Assembly (NCBI RefSeq): GCF_936916975.1
Contig: NZ_CAKZGO010000020.1
Coordinates: 62,001-126,000 of the forward strand
DNA from: an uncultured Dongia sp.
GTDB taxonomy: Bacteria > Pseudomonadota > Alphaproteobacteria > Dongiales > Dongiaceae
DNA length: 64,000 nt
Reading direction: 5' to 3'
Part shown: positions 8,744-17,835 of the stretch, in pieces
Numbering within the stretch: position 1 is the stretch's first letter
Layout: each line of letters starts with the position of its first letter
The notes under the pieces: model-generated
Seen by the model: the letters and a program-made list of their open reading frames with translations, nothing else
Told to the model about the DNA's origin: nothing
Databases searched by the model: none
Position numbers and translations under genes: made by a program

Positions 8744-9751
8744 CTAAGGATTGAGCGCGCAGTAAACCTTCTTGGCCTTCAGCGCCGCGCAGATCTTCGC
8801 GAGATCGGCCTTGTCCCCGCCGGTGGCATAGAGGCGGATGATCGGCCCCTTCCCCGGCACATCGACGGCGACGTAAAGCGGCGACAGCGGATCGAGTTCG
8901 TCATAGTCGCCGAGGAGGATTTTCCAGCCACGCTTGGCAGCACTTTCGCCCTTATAGCTGGCAAGATGAACGGCAGTGCCCGGTGCGGGCAAGTCGCCCT
9001 TCGCGGTCGCAGCTGGCTTTGCTGCGGGCTTGGGCGCGGGCTCGGCGGGGGGCTCGACATGGGTATCGGCAGCCACCGGCCCCTCGGGCACGGCAGCCGG
9101 AACCACCGGTGCAGCTGCGGGCGGCACCAATTCAGCCGGCGCCTTGGCGGTCTTCTTCTCGGTCTTGGTGCCTTCATGTATCACGGGGGCAGTTTCATGC
9201 CTGGGCGCAGACGGCTGCGCCGCCGCGACGGTTTCACTGGGCAGGCGATGCAGCAATGTGTCGGCCTGCTCCAGGAGATAGAGGCCTTCCGGGCGTTGTT
9301 GCAGCAAGGTCGCCGGCTCACCCGCTTCCTGCGGCAGACGCAGATAGGTGGCGAAGGCCTTGCCGGCACAGATCACCGTCAGGCGATCCCATCTGCTGGT
9401 CGGCGCCCCCTTTAGGCCGGTTGCTGCGGCATCCACCTGGTCGGCTTCGAAAGCGGGCGTCACGCAACGCTGTCCGTTAACGTCGCTGACTTCATTGGAT
9501 CCGATCGCAAGCGCAGCACCCAGATGCGGATCGCCGGCACTGGCCTGTGCCGCGGCCGCCGGATAGACACCGCTCACATACCAGGTTCCGGAAAAGCCAA
9601 TACCGGGCAGTAGATCGGCAACGGGCGCCACCGCAGCAGTTGCCGGGACGGGCGGCGGCGTACTCGCTGCTGGTTCCACAGGCTTTGCGTTACTGCAGGC
9701 GGCCACTCCCAGCAACGCTGCCGCCGAGACGGTGAGACGGAGGTGTTTCAT
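8744..9751 (-). CDS. SPOR-domain-like lipoprotein
   Basis: 335 residues. It begins with a lipoprotein signal peptide ending in a lipobox (GVAAC, Cys19), so it is probably anchored in the outer or inner membrane. The middle, about 135-255, is low-complexity and rich in Ala, Pro and Lys. The last 75 residues resemble a SPOR domain (VHLASYKGESAAKRGWKILL through IRLYATGGDKADLAKICAALK), which binds denuded peptidoglycan glycan. The N-terminal 100 residues after the lipobox are not a domain I recognise. Convergent with the MocR gene; eleven bases downstream of the carbonic anhydrase stop, so possibly co-transcribed with it. Confidence 0.75.
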   Translation of the reverse strand: MKHLRLTVSAAALLGVAACSNAKPVEPAASTPPPVPATAAVAPVADLLPGIGFSGTWYVSGVYPAAAAQASAGDPHLGAALAIGSNEVSDVNGQRCVTPAFEADQVDAAATGLKGAPTSRWDRLTVICAGKAFATYLRLPQEAGEPATLLQQRPEGLYLLEQADTLLHRLPSETVAAAQPSAPRHETAPVIHEGTKTEKKTAKAPAELVPPAAAPVVPAAVPEGPVAADTHVEPPAEPAPKPAAKPAATAKGDLPAPGTAVHLASYKGESAAKRGWKILLGDYDELDPLSPLYVAVDVPGKGPIIRLYATGGDKADLAKICAALKAKKVYCALNP

Positions 9752-9762
9752 GCGCCCGCTCC

Positions 9763-10557
9763 TCAGAACAGATCCAGCGCGATGCCGCGCTGGAAACCGG
9801 ATTGCAGGGGGCGCGCGTTCATCGGAAACAGACGCGCAAACGTCTCCAACTGGCCGACCGCTGCCTCAACCGGCTCGCGGAACACGATCCAGCTGACGAT
9901 CTCGCTGCAGGGCGGCGTGGTCAGCGAGCCGGCGTAGCGATAGGTCGCCGCACTTTGGGGGAGGAAATGGGTCATGTCGATTGGGCTTGCCAGAGCGGCC
10001 TTCCCCTTGGTCCGCGGTGCCGCGGCCAGGACCGATCCCAGGGCGCCGTTCTCGCGGCCGGGGCGGAACAGGATGCCGGTGACGGCAAGGTCGCCAGCGT
10101 CGCTCTTGTGGACCATATGCACTTCGAGCGGCCAGCGGCCGCCGGCCACGGCGTGCTCGCTCGGGTGATGGAAATGGAATTGCAAGAATTTGTAGATCTT
10201 GCCACCCAAGGTGAGGGCGCTGGGGCCGTCGCCGGTCGGCGCGACCTGCAGAGTGTGGCCGTTATTTTCCACGGCAGCGGCAAAGGGCTGCCAATTCAGC
10301 GACAGATCGGGTCCGGCCTGCAACCCGGCATCGGCCAAATCGATGGGCGATTGGCGCTGTCCTGTGGCGCAGGCACCAAATTCCGGCGCCAATTTGCCCC
10401 ATTCCGCCGGCCCGCCATGGCCCTCATAGGTCCAATGCACATCTTCAGCCTGCGCCATATGGCGCCATGACGTCAGGCCGGCACCTACTGCAAGCGATCC
10501 CACCGTCATTTTCTGAAGCAGGCGGCGGCGGCTGACCGGACGACCCGTCATCGGCAT
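9763..10557 (-). CDS. Periplasmic alpha-type carbonic anhydrase
   Basis: Eukaryotic-type (alpha) carbonic anhydrase, which interconverts CO2 and bicarbonate. The protein (about 264 residues) starts with a twin-arginine-like signal (SRRRLLQKM, hydrophobic stretch, AQA), so it should be periplasmic. Zinc ligands are visible: two in LQFHFHHPSEH and the third in EVHMVHKSD. The family start WTYEGHGGPAEWGKL, the QRQSPIDL motif and the late TTPPCSEIVSWIVF motif are all present. Two ATGs (10557 and 10551) follow an AGAGGGGAA ribosome site; either is possible. The neighbour downstream is the SPOR lipoprotein and the divergent neighbour is a sensor kinase. Confidence 0.93.
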   Translation of the reverse strand: MPMTGRPVSRRRLLQKMTVGSLAVGAGLTSWRHMAQAEDVHWTYEGHGGPAEWGKLAPEFGACATGQRQSPIDLADAGLQAGPDLSLNWQPFAAAVENNGHTLQVAPTGDGPSALTLGGKIYKFLQFHFHHPSEHAVAGGRWPLEVHMVHKSDAGDLAVTGILFRPGRENGALGSVLAAAPRTKGKAALASPIDMTHFLPQSAATYRYAGSLTTPPCSEIVSWIVFREPVEAAVGQLETFARLFPMNARPLQSGFQRGIALDLF

Positions 10558-10758
10558 TTCCCCTCTTTCGGGGACAGTACCCAACAGGCTCGATTCGGCC
10601 CAAGTCCGGATTGCCGTCCGGATTGCCGCGCGGCAGCAGCGGCCATGTTGGCAGCCGCCTGTGGAAAACTATCGTTCAACTGTGAAAAATGCTGCGTTTC
10701 GCCACATGGCTCCGCAAAATACATACTCTGTTAACCGCGTTTGGAACATTCTCCCATC

Positions 10759-12780
10759 ATGGACAGACGCTGGCGAGGCTTCGGGCTGAAGACCAGGGTG
10801 GTGTTGGCTTTGGCCATCGTCATTCTGGCGATCCAGGCTGCCTATGTGGTGCTGGAAGACAGCCGCTTCGTCGAGCGCCAATCGGCCGCCCTACAGGACA
10901 GTGCCGACAATTTGGCGCTGCTCTATGCGGGTGCCGTCGCCAACGCGGTCTGGGAGTATGACCGCGAGGCCGCCAAGGGGCAGCTGCAGGCGATGCGCGT
11001 GATCGACGGTTTCGCGCGCGCGGTGATCCGCGAATCGAGCGGCCAGGATTTCGTGGCGGTCGACGCTGCGGACGACACCACCAGTTCGGCCCCCTTTGCC
11101 ACCCGCGCCACGGTGGAAGGCCAAGCCGACATCCAGATCGAGGGCCGGCCGGTCGGCAGCATCAACGTCACCCTCTCGAAAGCACCGCTCGAGATTGCGC
11201 GCGCCACTTATCTGCGGTCGCTGGTGGTCACCAATGGCGCGCTGGCCATCGTCCTCCTCGGCCTCACCTTGCTCGCCCTTCACCTGGTCAGCCGCCCGCT
11301 CGACCGCATGACGGCGCTGATGCAACGCTTCTCCGCTGGCAATCTCAATTCGCTGGTGCCGTTCACCGATCGCACCGACGAGATCGGCCGCATGGCCCGG
11401 GCACTCGAAGTGTTCCGCGGCAATGCCATTGAACGGCGCCTCGCCGAAGAGGCGCTGACCAAGCGCAGCCAGGAACTGGCGGTCCTCAACCAGGATCTCC
11501 GCAAGGCGCGCGACGTCGCCGATACTGCCAACCGCATCAAATCCGAATTCCTGGCCTCCATGAGCCATGAAATCCGCACGCCGATGAACGGTGTCATCGG
11601 CATGGTGCATATGCTGAAAAACACGCCGCTCAGCAGCGACCAGCAGGATCAGCTGCAGACGCTGGAAAGTTCGGCACGCGGCTTGCTCTCGATCCTCAAC
11701 GACATTCTCGATATCTCGAAGATCGAAGCCGGCCGGCTCGACCTCAATGTCGCGCCCTTCTCAGTCCGCGACATGATCGAGGATCTGGTGGCCCTGTGGC
11801 GCCCCTCGGCACTCTCGAAGAAACTCGATCTCACCTTCGATATCGGCGCCAACGTGCCTGAGGCGCTGGAAGGCGATTCCGCGCGCATCGCCCAGGTGCT
11901 GGCGAACTTCCTCGGCAATGCCGTGAAGTTCACGCATAAGGGCGGCATCCACGTGAAGGTCGATGCCTTCGCGCTCGGCGGCAAGGCGTGGGACCTTGAG
12001 ATCACCGTGCGGGACAGCGGGATCGGCATCGACAAAGAGGTGCAGACGCGCCTGTTTCAGAAATTCACCCAGGCCGATGCGTCGATGACGCGGCGCTATG
12101 GCGGCACGGGTCTCGGCCTTGCCATCTGCCGCGAGCTGATGCAGCTGATGGGCGGTGCCGTCGGCGTCAATTCGGTACCGGGTGAAGGGTCTGAGTTCTG
12201 GATGCGGCTGGAGGTCCGGCAAGCCGACACCCTGCCGGAAGCCGCCAGCCAGTTCCGCAGCAAGGACCAGGCGCTGCTCGATCATCCGGGCTCGCGCCGC
12301 CTCAAGCTGCTGGTCGCCGAGGACAATCTCATCAACCAGAAGGTCATCCGGGCCATGCTGGAAGCGGTCGGCCATGAGACGGCCCTCGCCGGCGATGGCG
12401 TCGAGGCAGTGACCGAGGTGCAGCGCGAATCCTTCGATGCGATCTTGATGGACGTGCAGATGCCGAACATGGACGGCATCATGGCGACCCGTGAGATCCG
12501 CAACCTCGGTGGCGATTTCAAGACTTTGCCGATTATCGCGCTCACCGCCAATGCCATGGCCGGCGATCGCGAGCGGTACCTCAGCGCCGGCATGAACGCC
12601 TATGTTTCAAAGCCGATCGATCCCAAACTGCTGTCGCTGGCCTTGCGCCAGACCTGCGGCAAGGATGTCGCCATCCTGCACAGCAACGAGATCGCCACAG
12701 CACAACCGATCGCGGCACCGAATGTCGCACCATCGGCCGCGCAAGAGGCCGCGCTGTCGGCGTTGTTGTCGAAGCTGTAG
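10759..12780 (+). CDS. Hybrid sensor histidine kinase with receiver domain
   Basis: 673 residues, inner-membrane sensor. Two transmembrane segments (about 9-30 and 152-176) enclose a periplasmic domain of about 120 residues, followed by HAMP (about 177-230), HisKA with His270 in LASMSHEIRTPMNG, an HATPase domain (N box FLGNAVKFTH, G boxes DSGIGI and GGTGLGL), and a C-terminal receiver with phospho-acceptor Asp565 in AILMDVQMPNMDG. There is no Hpt or output domain, so phosphate must pass to a partner coded elsewhere. An in-frame TTG at 10741 is ignored in favour of the ATG at 10759. The input signal is unknown; the carbonic anhydrase gene is divergent from it. Confidence 0.93.
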   Translation: MDRRWRGFGLKTRVVLALAIVILAIQAAYVVLEDSRFVERQSAALQDSADNLALLYAGAVANAVWEYDREAAKGQLQAMRVIDGFARAVIRESSGQDFVAVDAADDTTSSAPFATRATVEGQADIQIEGRPVGSINVTLSKAPLEIARATYLRSLVVTNGALAIVLLGLTLLALHLVSRPLDRMTALMQRFSAGNLNSLVPFTDRTDEIGRMARALEVFRGNAIERRLAEEALTKRSQELAVLNQDLRKARDVADTANRIKSEFLASMSHEIRTPMNGVIGMVHMLKNTPLSSDQQDQLQTLESSARGLLSILNDILDISKIEAGRLDLNVAPFSVRDMIEDLVALWRPSALSKKLDLTFDIGANVPEALEGDSARIAQVLANFLGNAVKFTHKGGIHVKVDAFALGGKAWDLEITVRDSGIGIDKEVQTRLFQKFTQADASMTRRYGGTGLGLAICRELMQLMGGAVGVNSVPGEGSEFWMRLEVRQADTLPEAASQFRSKDQALLDHPGSRRLKLLVAEDNLINQKVIRAMLEAVGHETALAGDGVEAVTEVQRESFDAILMDVQMPNMDGIMATREIRNLGGDFKTLPIIALTANAMAGDRERYLSAGMNAYVSKPIDPKLLSLALRQTCGKDVAILHSNEIATAQPIAAPNVAPSAAQEAALSALLSKL

Positions 12781-12836
12781 GCCATCCCCTTCGCCGACCA
12801 TGACGATTGAGGACGGGGGCGACCACGCGAATAGGA

Positions 12837-13358
12837 TCAGCACAAATCGCGCAAACGCAGATAAGCAATGCGGTGGACTTGATCGAGCGCCGTGCGGAAT
12901 TCGGTGGCGGGGGCGTTGTTGATGCGCGCCTCGAACGCCGCCAGGATCTCGGCCCGTGACTTGCCTTTCACGGCGAGGATGAACGGGAAGCCGAAGCGCT
13001 GCGTGTAGGCGGCGTTCAGTTCCTGGAAGCGTTGAAATTCGGTGGGCGAACATTGATCGAGGCCGGCACCTGCCTGCTCTCCGCGTGATTCATCCGTGAG
13101 TGCCCCTGCGACAGCGAGTTTGCCAGCGAGGTCGGGATGGGCGCGCAGCAAGGTCATCTGGCGTGTGGCGCCACCACCTTCGACAATGGAACGGAGAGCC
13201 GTTGCGAGGCCATCGAGACTGTCATGGTCGGGGGTGACGCCTGCGGTGAACAAAGCTTCGGCGATCCAGGGCGATTGTTCATAGACACGGCCGAAGGTCG
13301 TCACAAAGGCGGCGCGGTCGAGATCTCGGGGTTTTTGACGGAACTGCATCGCCGTCAT
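12837..13358 (-). CDS. uraD: OHCU decarboxylase
   Basis: 173 residues. Decarboxylates 2-oxo-4-hydroxy-4-carboxy-5-ureidoimidazoline to S-allantoin, the last step of urate breakdown to allantoin. Family features include FVTTFGRVYEQSPWIAEALF, the AHPDLAGKLA motif, LTDESRGEQAGAGLDQC, the FGFPFILAVKGKSR motif, and EFRTALDQVHRIAYLRL near the end. It is the last gene of the leftward purine operon and overlaps the puuD stop by four bases (ATGA), so the two are translationally coupled. Confidence 0.95.
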   Translation of the reverse strand: MTAMQFRQKPRDLDRAAFVTTFGRVYEQSPWIAEALFTAGVTPDHDSLDGLATALRSIVEGGGATRQMTLLRAHPDLAGKLAVAGALTDESRGEQAGAGLDQCSPTEFQRFQELNAAYTQRFGFPFILAVKGKSRAEILAAFEARINNAPATEFRTALDQVHRIAYLRLRDLC

Positions 13359-14563
13359 TCCGCCGAGCCATGGCCGTCATCCGCACTGCCGGCGATCCAG
13401 GCACCCAGAAGTGCGCGTTCTTCATCGGTCATGCCGGTCTGATTGCGGAGCGGCATCATTTTAGTTGCCACCGCAACACGCGCGATCATCGGCGCGTAGC
13501 GGCGGATCTCGGCGGCGCTGTCGAAGGCGATGCCCTTGGGCGGGGCCTTGAAGAAAGCATCTGTCGGCACCGCGGAATGACAGGTGATGCAGCGCTGCTG
13601 GATGATGGCGGCGGCTTCAACGAGATCGACCTTGCGGTCGATGGGTATGGCATTGGTCTTGAGGCCCGGAATGGCAGCGAGACAGAGGCCGAGGCCCAAG
13701 GCCAGTACCAGCAGATAGGTCACCTTGTCGCCGGAGACACCGGCATTCTTGGCGTTGGCATAGGCCCGCAGCAGAGCGCTCAGCAGCACAGCACCGATGA
13801 CGAACGCCCAGCGATAGGGGCTTTCATACATGATCGGGTAGTGGTTGCTGATCATCATGAGGACGACCGGCAAAGTGAGGTAGTTGTTGTGGAGCGAACG
13901 CTGTTTCGCCTGCTTGCCATAGGCGGGGTCCGGCTGTTCGCCGGCCAGCAGCGCCTTCACCACCTTCTTCTGATTGGGAATGATGATGTGAAAGACATTG
14001 GTCGCCATGATGGTACCGATGAAGGCGCCGACATGGAGATAGGCAGCGCGGCCGCTGAAAAGCTCGGTTGAGATATAGGCGGCGAGCGCCACCAGCAGGA
14101 AAACGCCGATCGCCAGCAAAGTGGTGTTGCGGCCGATGGGTGAGCGGCACAGCAGGTCATAGGCAACCCACCCGCCGAGCAGCAGACCGAGGCTGACCAG
14201 GATGGCGTAGTTGGCGGAGATGTCGCTGACTGAGGGATCGATCAGATTTTGCTCGGCGCCGTAGTAATAGATGAGAGCCAGCAGGAAGAAGCCGGAGAAC
14301 CAGGTGAAGTAGGCTTCGTATTTGAACCAATGCAGTTCCTTGGGCATCGTGCCCGGCGCCACCAGGAATTTTTCGACGGCATAGAAGCCGCCGCCATGAA
14401 CCAGCCAGCTTTCGCCGGCGATGCCGGGTTTGGGTGCCGCGTAATGGCGGAGGCTCGCATCGAGCCAGATGAAGAAGAAGGAGGTGCCGATCCACATGAT
14501 GCCGGTCATCACATGCACCCAGCGCAACGCAAGGCTGAGCCATTCAGCCAAGATCGGGTCCAT
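13355..14563 (-). CDS. puuD: Membrane urate hydroxylase with cytochrome c domain
   Basis: 402 residues. PuuD oxidises urate to 5-hydroxyisourate in the inner membrane and passes electrons to its own c-type haem, so it makes no peroxide. Several transmembrane helices occupy about residues 8-300 (WVHVMTGIMWIGTSFFFIW at the start, with likely haem-ligand histidines). The C-terminal cytochrome c domain has CITCH (Cys325-His329) and a Met-containing TKMMPLRNQTGMTDEER as the axial-ligand region. No soluble uricase or HpxO-type enzyme is in the window, so this is the predicted urate-oxidising step. It follows the ABC transporter genes and is coupled to uraD. Confidence 0.93.
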   Translation of the reverse strand: MDPILAEWLSLALRWVHVMTGIMWIGTSFFFIWLDASLRHYAAPKPGIAGESWLVHGGGFYAVEKFLVAPGTMPKELHWFKYEAYFTWFSGFFLLALIYYYGAEQNLIDPSVSDISANYAILVSLGLLLGGWVAYDLLCRSPIGRNTTLLAIGVFLLVALAAYISTELFSGRAAYLHVGAFIGTIMATNVFHIIIPNQKKVVKALLAGEQPDPAYGKQAKQRSLHNNYLTLPVVLMMISNHYPIMYESPYRWAFVIGAVLLSALLRAYANAKNAGVSGDKVTYLLVLALGLGLCLAAIPGLKTNAIPIDRKVDLVEAAAIIQQRCITCHSAVPTDAFFKAPPKGIAFDSAAEIRRYAPMIARVAVATKMMPLRNQTGMTDEERALLGAWIAGSADDGHGSAE

Positions 14564-14607
14564 CAGGGCGGCTCCTTCTCCCAGGCGACGTGGCCCCGGG
14601 GGGCGAA

Positions 14608-14649
14608 CCCGGAGAAGCCTTGCGCCAATCGGCGGGCGGCTTCTCCGGG
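14608..14649 (-). other. Strong hairpin between transporter and puuD genes
   Basis: A perfect 12-bp inverted repeat (CCCGGAGAAGCC at 14608-14619, GGCTTCTCCGGG at 14638-14649) with an 18-base loop sits ten bases after the solute-binding-protein stop and before puuD. There is no T tract on the minus strand, so it more likely protects the upstream mRNA 3' end or attenuates read-through than ends transcription fully. Confidence 0.6.
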
Positions 14650-14659
14650 GTAGACGGTC

Positions 14660-15742
14660 TTACTTCGGCAGATCGCCTTCGACACCTTCCGCGAGCCAGT
14701 TCATGCCGGCGATATCGCCGTCACCCAGGGTCGTGCCGTCGGCCACCTTCACGCTGCCGTCCTGGGCGTTGATCGGACCCTTGAAGATGGCGAGCTTGCC
14801 GGTCTTGATGGCTTCTTCCGTGTCCATCGCCAGCTTCTTCACATCGTCGGGCATGTTGGCATACTCCGCCATCTTGAGCATGCCGGTGTCGAGGCCCTTC
14901 CAGACGTCCTCGCTCTTCCATGTACCGTCCATCGCCGCCTTGACGCGCTCGGTGTAGTAGCCGTCCCAATGGTCGATCGAGGAGGTGAGCTGGGCATTGG
15001 GCGCGAACTTGATCATGTCGGACGCCTGGCCGAAGCCCTTCAAGCCGCGATCAGCCGCGACCTGCAACGGTGCCGGCGAATCCGTGTGCTGCGCCATGAG
15101 ATCGGCGCCCTGGTCGAGCAGCGCCTTGGCGGCATCGGCTTCCTTGCCGGGATCGTACCAGGAATTGATGAAGACCTGCTTCAGCTTGGCCTGCGGATTG
15201 ATGCTGCGCATGCCGAGGATGAAGGCGTTCATGCCCATGATGACTTCGGGGATCGGGATCGAGCCGATATAGCCGACGACGCCCGCCTTCGACATCTTGG
15301 CAGCGATGACGCCCTGGATGTAGCGGCCTTCATAGAAACGGATGTTGTAGGTCGCAACGTTGTCGGCACGCTTGTAGCCGGTGGCGTGTTCGAATTTTAC
15401 GTCCGGATAATCGCGCGCCACTTTCAGCGTCGCATCCATGAAGCCGAACGATGTGGTGAAGATGATGCCATGGCCGGTATCGGCCAGTTCGCGGATGACG
15501 CGTTCGGCATCGGCCCCCTCCGGCACCTTCTCGACATAGGTCGAGGTCGTGCCGAGCGCCTTGTCAGCGGCGAGGCGACCCTGATCGTGCTGGTAGGACC
15601 AGCCGAAATCGCCGATCGGACCGACATAGATATAGCCCGCCTTGAAATCGGCGGCGCGCGCCTTGCGGCCCAAGAGCGGCAATGTGCCAGCGGCAAGGCC
15701 GGCACCGGCGGCCTGGATGAAGGTTCTGCGTTTGATCGACAT
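14660..15742 (-). CDS. BMP-family ABC transporter solute-binding protein
   Basis: About 360 residues of the basic-membrane-protein (BMP/PnrA/Med) family, which binds purine nucleosides or related compounds in the periplasm. The start at 15742 has a full AGGAGG eight bases upstream. The signal is Tat-like (KRRTFIQAAGAG, then LGRKARA). Family stretches are YVGPIGDFGWSYQHDQGR, IIFTTSFGFMDATLKVA, EHATGYKRADNVATYNIRFYEG, GYIGSIPIPEVIMGMNAF and LMAQHTDSP. The gene is downstream of its own permeases and ATPase, and flanked by xdh and puuD/uraD, so a purine, purine nucleoside or urate-pathway substrate is inferred. Confidence 0.93.
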   Translation of the reverse strand: MSIKRRTFIQAAGAGLAAGTLPLLGRKARAADFKAGYIYVGPIGDFGWSYQHDQGRLAADKALGTTSTYVEKVPEGADAERVIRELADTGHGIIFTTSFGFMDATLKVARDYPDVKFEHATGYKRADNVATYNIRFYEGRYIQGVIAAKMSKAGVVGYIGSIPIPEVIMGMNAFILGMRSINPQAKLKQVFINSWYDPGKEADAAKALLDQGADLMAQHTDSPAPLQVAADRGLKGFGQASDMIKFAPNAQLTSSIDHWDGYYTERVKAAMDGTWKSEDVWKGLDTGMLKMAEYANMPDDVKKLAMDTEEAIKTGKLAIFKGPINAQDGSVKVADGTTLGDGDIAGMNWLAEGVEGDLPK

Positions 15743-15838
15743 GTGGGAAGCCTCCTGCTTTTTTGGATTGGCAAATTGTGGATCGAAATCGGTGGAGAAC
15801 ACCATCAAATTCCGCGTGATGCGCCTATCCGGTGCCCC

Positions 15839-16765
15839 CTATCCGCTGACATGGAACGGCCGGCCGAGACAGGCCGGGGCGTTGAGGCGGATCTTGGAGC
15901 GGTCGGTCGAGATCACCACCAGCACGACGATGGTGGCAAGGTAGGGGAGCATCGAGACCATCTGCGCCGGGATGCCGAGGCCCAGGGTCTGGACATGGAA
16001 TTGCAGGATGGTGATGCCGCCGAAAAGATAGGCACCGAGCAGCAGGCGCAAGGGCCGCCAGGTCGCGAACACCACCAGCGCCAGCGCGATCCAGCCGCGC
16101 CCGGCGGTCATGTCCTCGGCCCACATCGGCGTGTAGCTGAGCGAGAGATAGGCACCACCCAGGCCGCTCATCGCGCCGCCAAAGAGTGTCGCGCCATAGC
16201 GGATGGCAATCACCGGATAGCCGATGGCATGGGCCGCGTCATGGGAATCGCCGACCGCGCGCAGCACCAGGCCGGCATGGCTATGGAACAGGAACCAGAT
16301 CGTGCCGCCCAAGGCGATGAACGAGAAATAGACCAAGCCGTCCTGGCCGAAGAGGATGCGGCCGATGAGGGGGAGATCGGTGAGATAGGGAAGATCGAGC
16401 GCTGGCAGCTTGCCGACCGGCTGGCCCACAAAGCTTGCCCCCATCATGGCGGCAAGGCCAATGCCGAAGATGGTCAGCGCCAGGCCCGTTGCGACCTGAT
16501 TGGCAAGCAGCGTCAAGGTGAGGACGCTGAAGATGAGCGCCATCAGCGCGCCGCCCAGGGCAGCCGCGAGGATGCCGATGAAGGCATTGCCCGTGGTGAG
16601 CGTCACCGCAAAGCCGACCACGGCGCCGACCAGCATCATGCCCTCGACGCCGAGATTGAGGACGCCGGATTTCTCGGTCACCAGCTCGCCGGTGGCCGCC
16701 AGCAGCAGGGGCGTCGAGGCCGAGATGATCGAGAGGACGACCGAGGTGAAGACGACGCTGTCCAT
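15839..16765 (-). CDS. ABC transporter permease, BMP system (second permease)
   Basis: About 308 residues, a polytopic inner-membrane permease of the YufQ/BPD_transp_2 type. Helices run almost through the whole length; the family signature VTEKSGVLNLGVEGMMLVGA is near the N terminus, followed by a conserved GGAMSGLGGAYLSL. It starts at the ATG at 16765, whose A is the last base of the preceding permease stop (TGATG), so the two are translationally coupled. Together they form the membrane channel of the transporter. Confidence 0.92.
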   Translation of the reverse strand: MDSVVFTSVVLSIISASTPLLLAATGELVTEKSGVLNLGVEGMMLVGAVVGFAVTLTTGNAFIGILAAALGGALMALIFSVLTLTLLANQVATGLALTIFGIGLAAMMGASFVGQPVGKLPALDLPYLTDLPLIGRILFGQDGLVYFSFIALGGTIWFLFHSHAGLVLRAVGDSHDAAHAIGYPVIAIRYGATLFGGAMSGLGGAYLSLSYTPMWAEDMTAGRGWIALALVVFATWRPLRLLLGAYLFGGITILQFHVQTLGLGIPAQMVSMLPYLATIVVLVVISTDRSKIRLNAPACLGRPFHVSG

Positions 16766-17835
16766 CACGCGACCTTCCGCGTGGGGAGAGAGATGCGATA
16801 GCGGATGAGGAGATCACAGGCCAGCAGATAGAACAGCAGGATGCCCTGGTTGATCATGGTGACCGCGGCGGGCAGACCCAGCGCAATCTGCGCCTTCTCG
16901 CCGCCGAGATAGGAAAGGGCCAGCACCAGGCCGCCGAACAGCACGCCCACCGGATGCAGGCGGCCGAGGAAGGCGACGATGATCGCGGTGAAGCCGTAAC
17001 CGGTCGGCAGAGCCGGTGTCAGCTGGCCGATCGGCCCCGCGATCTCGAACATGCCGGCAAGACCCGCAAGGCCACCGCCCACCAGCAGCGAGAGCCAGGT
17101 GAGTGACTTGGTCGAGAAGCCGGCATAGGCAGCGGCGCGCGGTGCCTGCCCCGCCACTTTGAGCTTGAAGCCGAGCAAAGATTTCGAGAGCAGGAACCAG
17201 CCGATCGCCACCACAATCAGCGCTGCCACCACGCCGACATGGATGCGCGTGCCGGGAATGAGATGAGGCGAGCTCGCCGCCGAGGTCAGCAGGCGCGATT
17301 GCGGGAAGCCGTAGCCGTCGGGGTCTTTCCAGGGACCCACCACGAGATAGAGCAGCACCAGCTTGGCGACATAAGTCAGCATCAGGCTGGTGAGGATTTC
17401 GCTGGCATTGAAGCGCGTCTTCAACAGCGCCGGGATGGCGCCCCAGAACATGCCGCCCAGAATGCCGGCCGGGATCATCAGCAGCCAGATGGGGAAGCTC
17501 TCGACGTCATAGAAATAGAGGGCGACACCGGTCGCGAAAATGGCGCCCATAACATATTGGCCTTCGGCACCGATGTTCCAGATATTGGCGCGGAAGCCGA
17601 GCGACAGGCCGACGCCGATCATGATGAGGGGTGCCGCCTTGACGAAGAGCTCGGAGAAGCCGCGCTTGGTGAGCAGCGGATCGATCCACATGACGCGCAA
17701 AGCCTCGAGCGGTTCCTTGCCGAGCAGCAGGAAGATGATCAGCGTGGTGGCCAGGGTAAGAGCGATGGCAAGGAGCGGCGAGGCATAGGTCCAGACCTGC
17801 GATCTCGCGCCACGCGGGATGATTTCAAGGCGCAT
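16765..17835 (-). CDS. ABC transporter permease, BMP system (first permease)
   Basis: About 356 residues, polytopic permease of the YufP type. The family motif FRANIWNIGAEGQYVMGAI is in the first third, and SEILTSLMLTYVAKL in the middle. The start at 17835 (MRLEIIPRG) lies inside the end of the ATPase gene, an 11-base overlap, typical of a coupled ABC operon. It pairs with the permease that follows it. Confidence 0.92.
   Translation of the reverse strand: MRLEIIPRGARSQVWTYASPLLAIALTLATTLIIFLLLGKEPLEALRVMWIDPLLTKRGFSELFVKAAPLIMIGVGLSLGFRANIWNIGAEGQYVMGAIFATGVALYFYDVESFPIWLLMIPAGILGGMFWGAIPALLKTRFNASEILTSLMLTYVAKLVLLYLVVGPWKDPDGYGFPQSRLLTSAASSPHLIPGTRIHVGVVAALIVVAIGWFLLSKSLLGFKLKVAGQAPRAAAYAGFSTKSLTWLSLLVGGGLAGLAGMFEIAGPIGQLTPALPTGYGFTAIIVAFLGRLHPVGVLFGGLVLALSYLGGEKAQIALGLPAAVTMINQGILLFYLLACDLLIRYRISLPTRKVA

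Noticed and set aside
14969-16801. A 610-codon open frame on the plus strand opposite the BMP transporter genes; similar long frames lie at 18107-19468 and, on the minus strand, at 31919-33598.
   Set aside because: All are antisense to genes with full family signatures. Their products are rich in His, Asp and Arg and match nothing I know.
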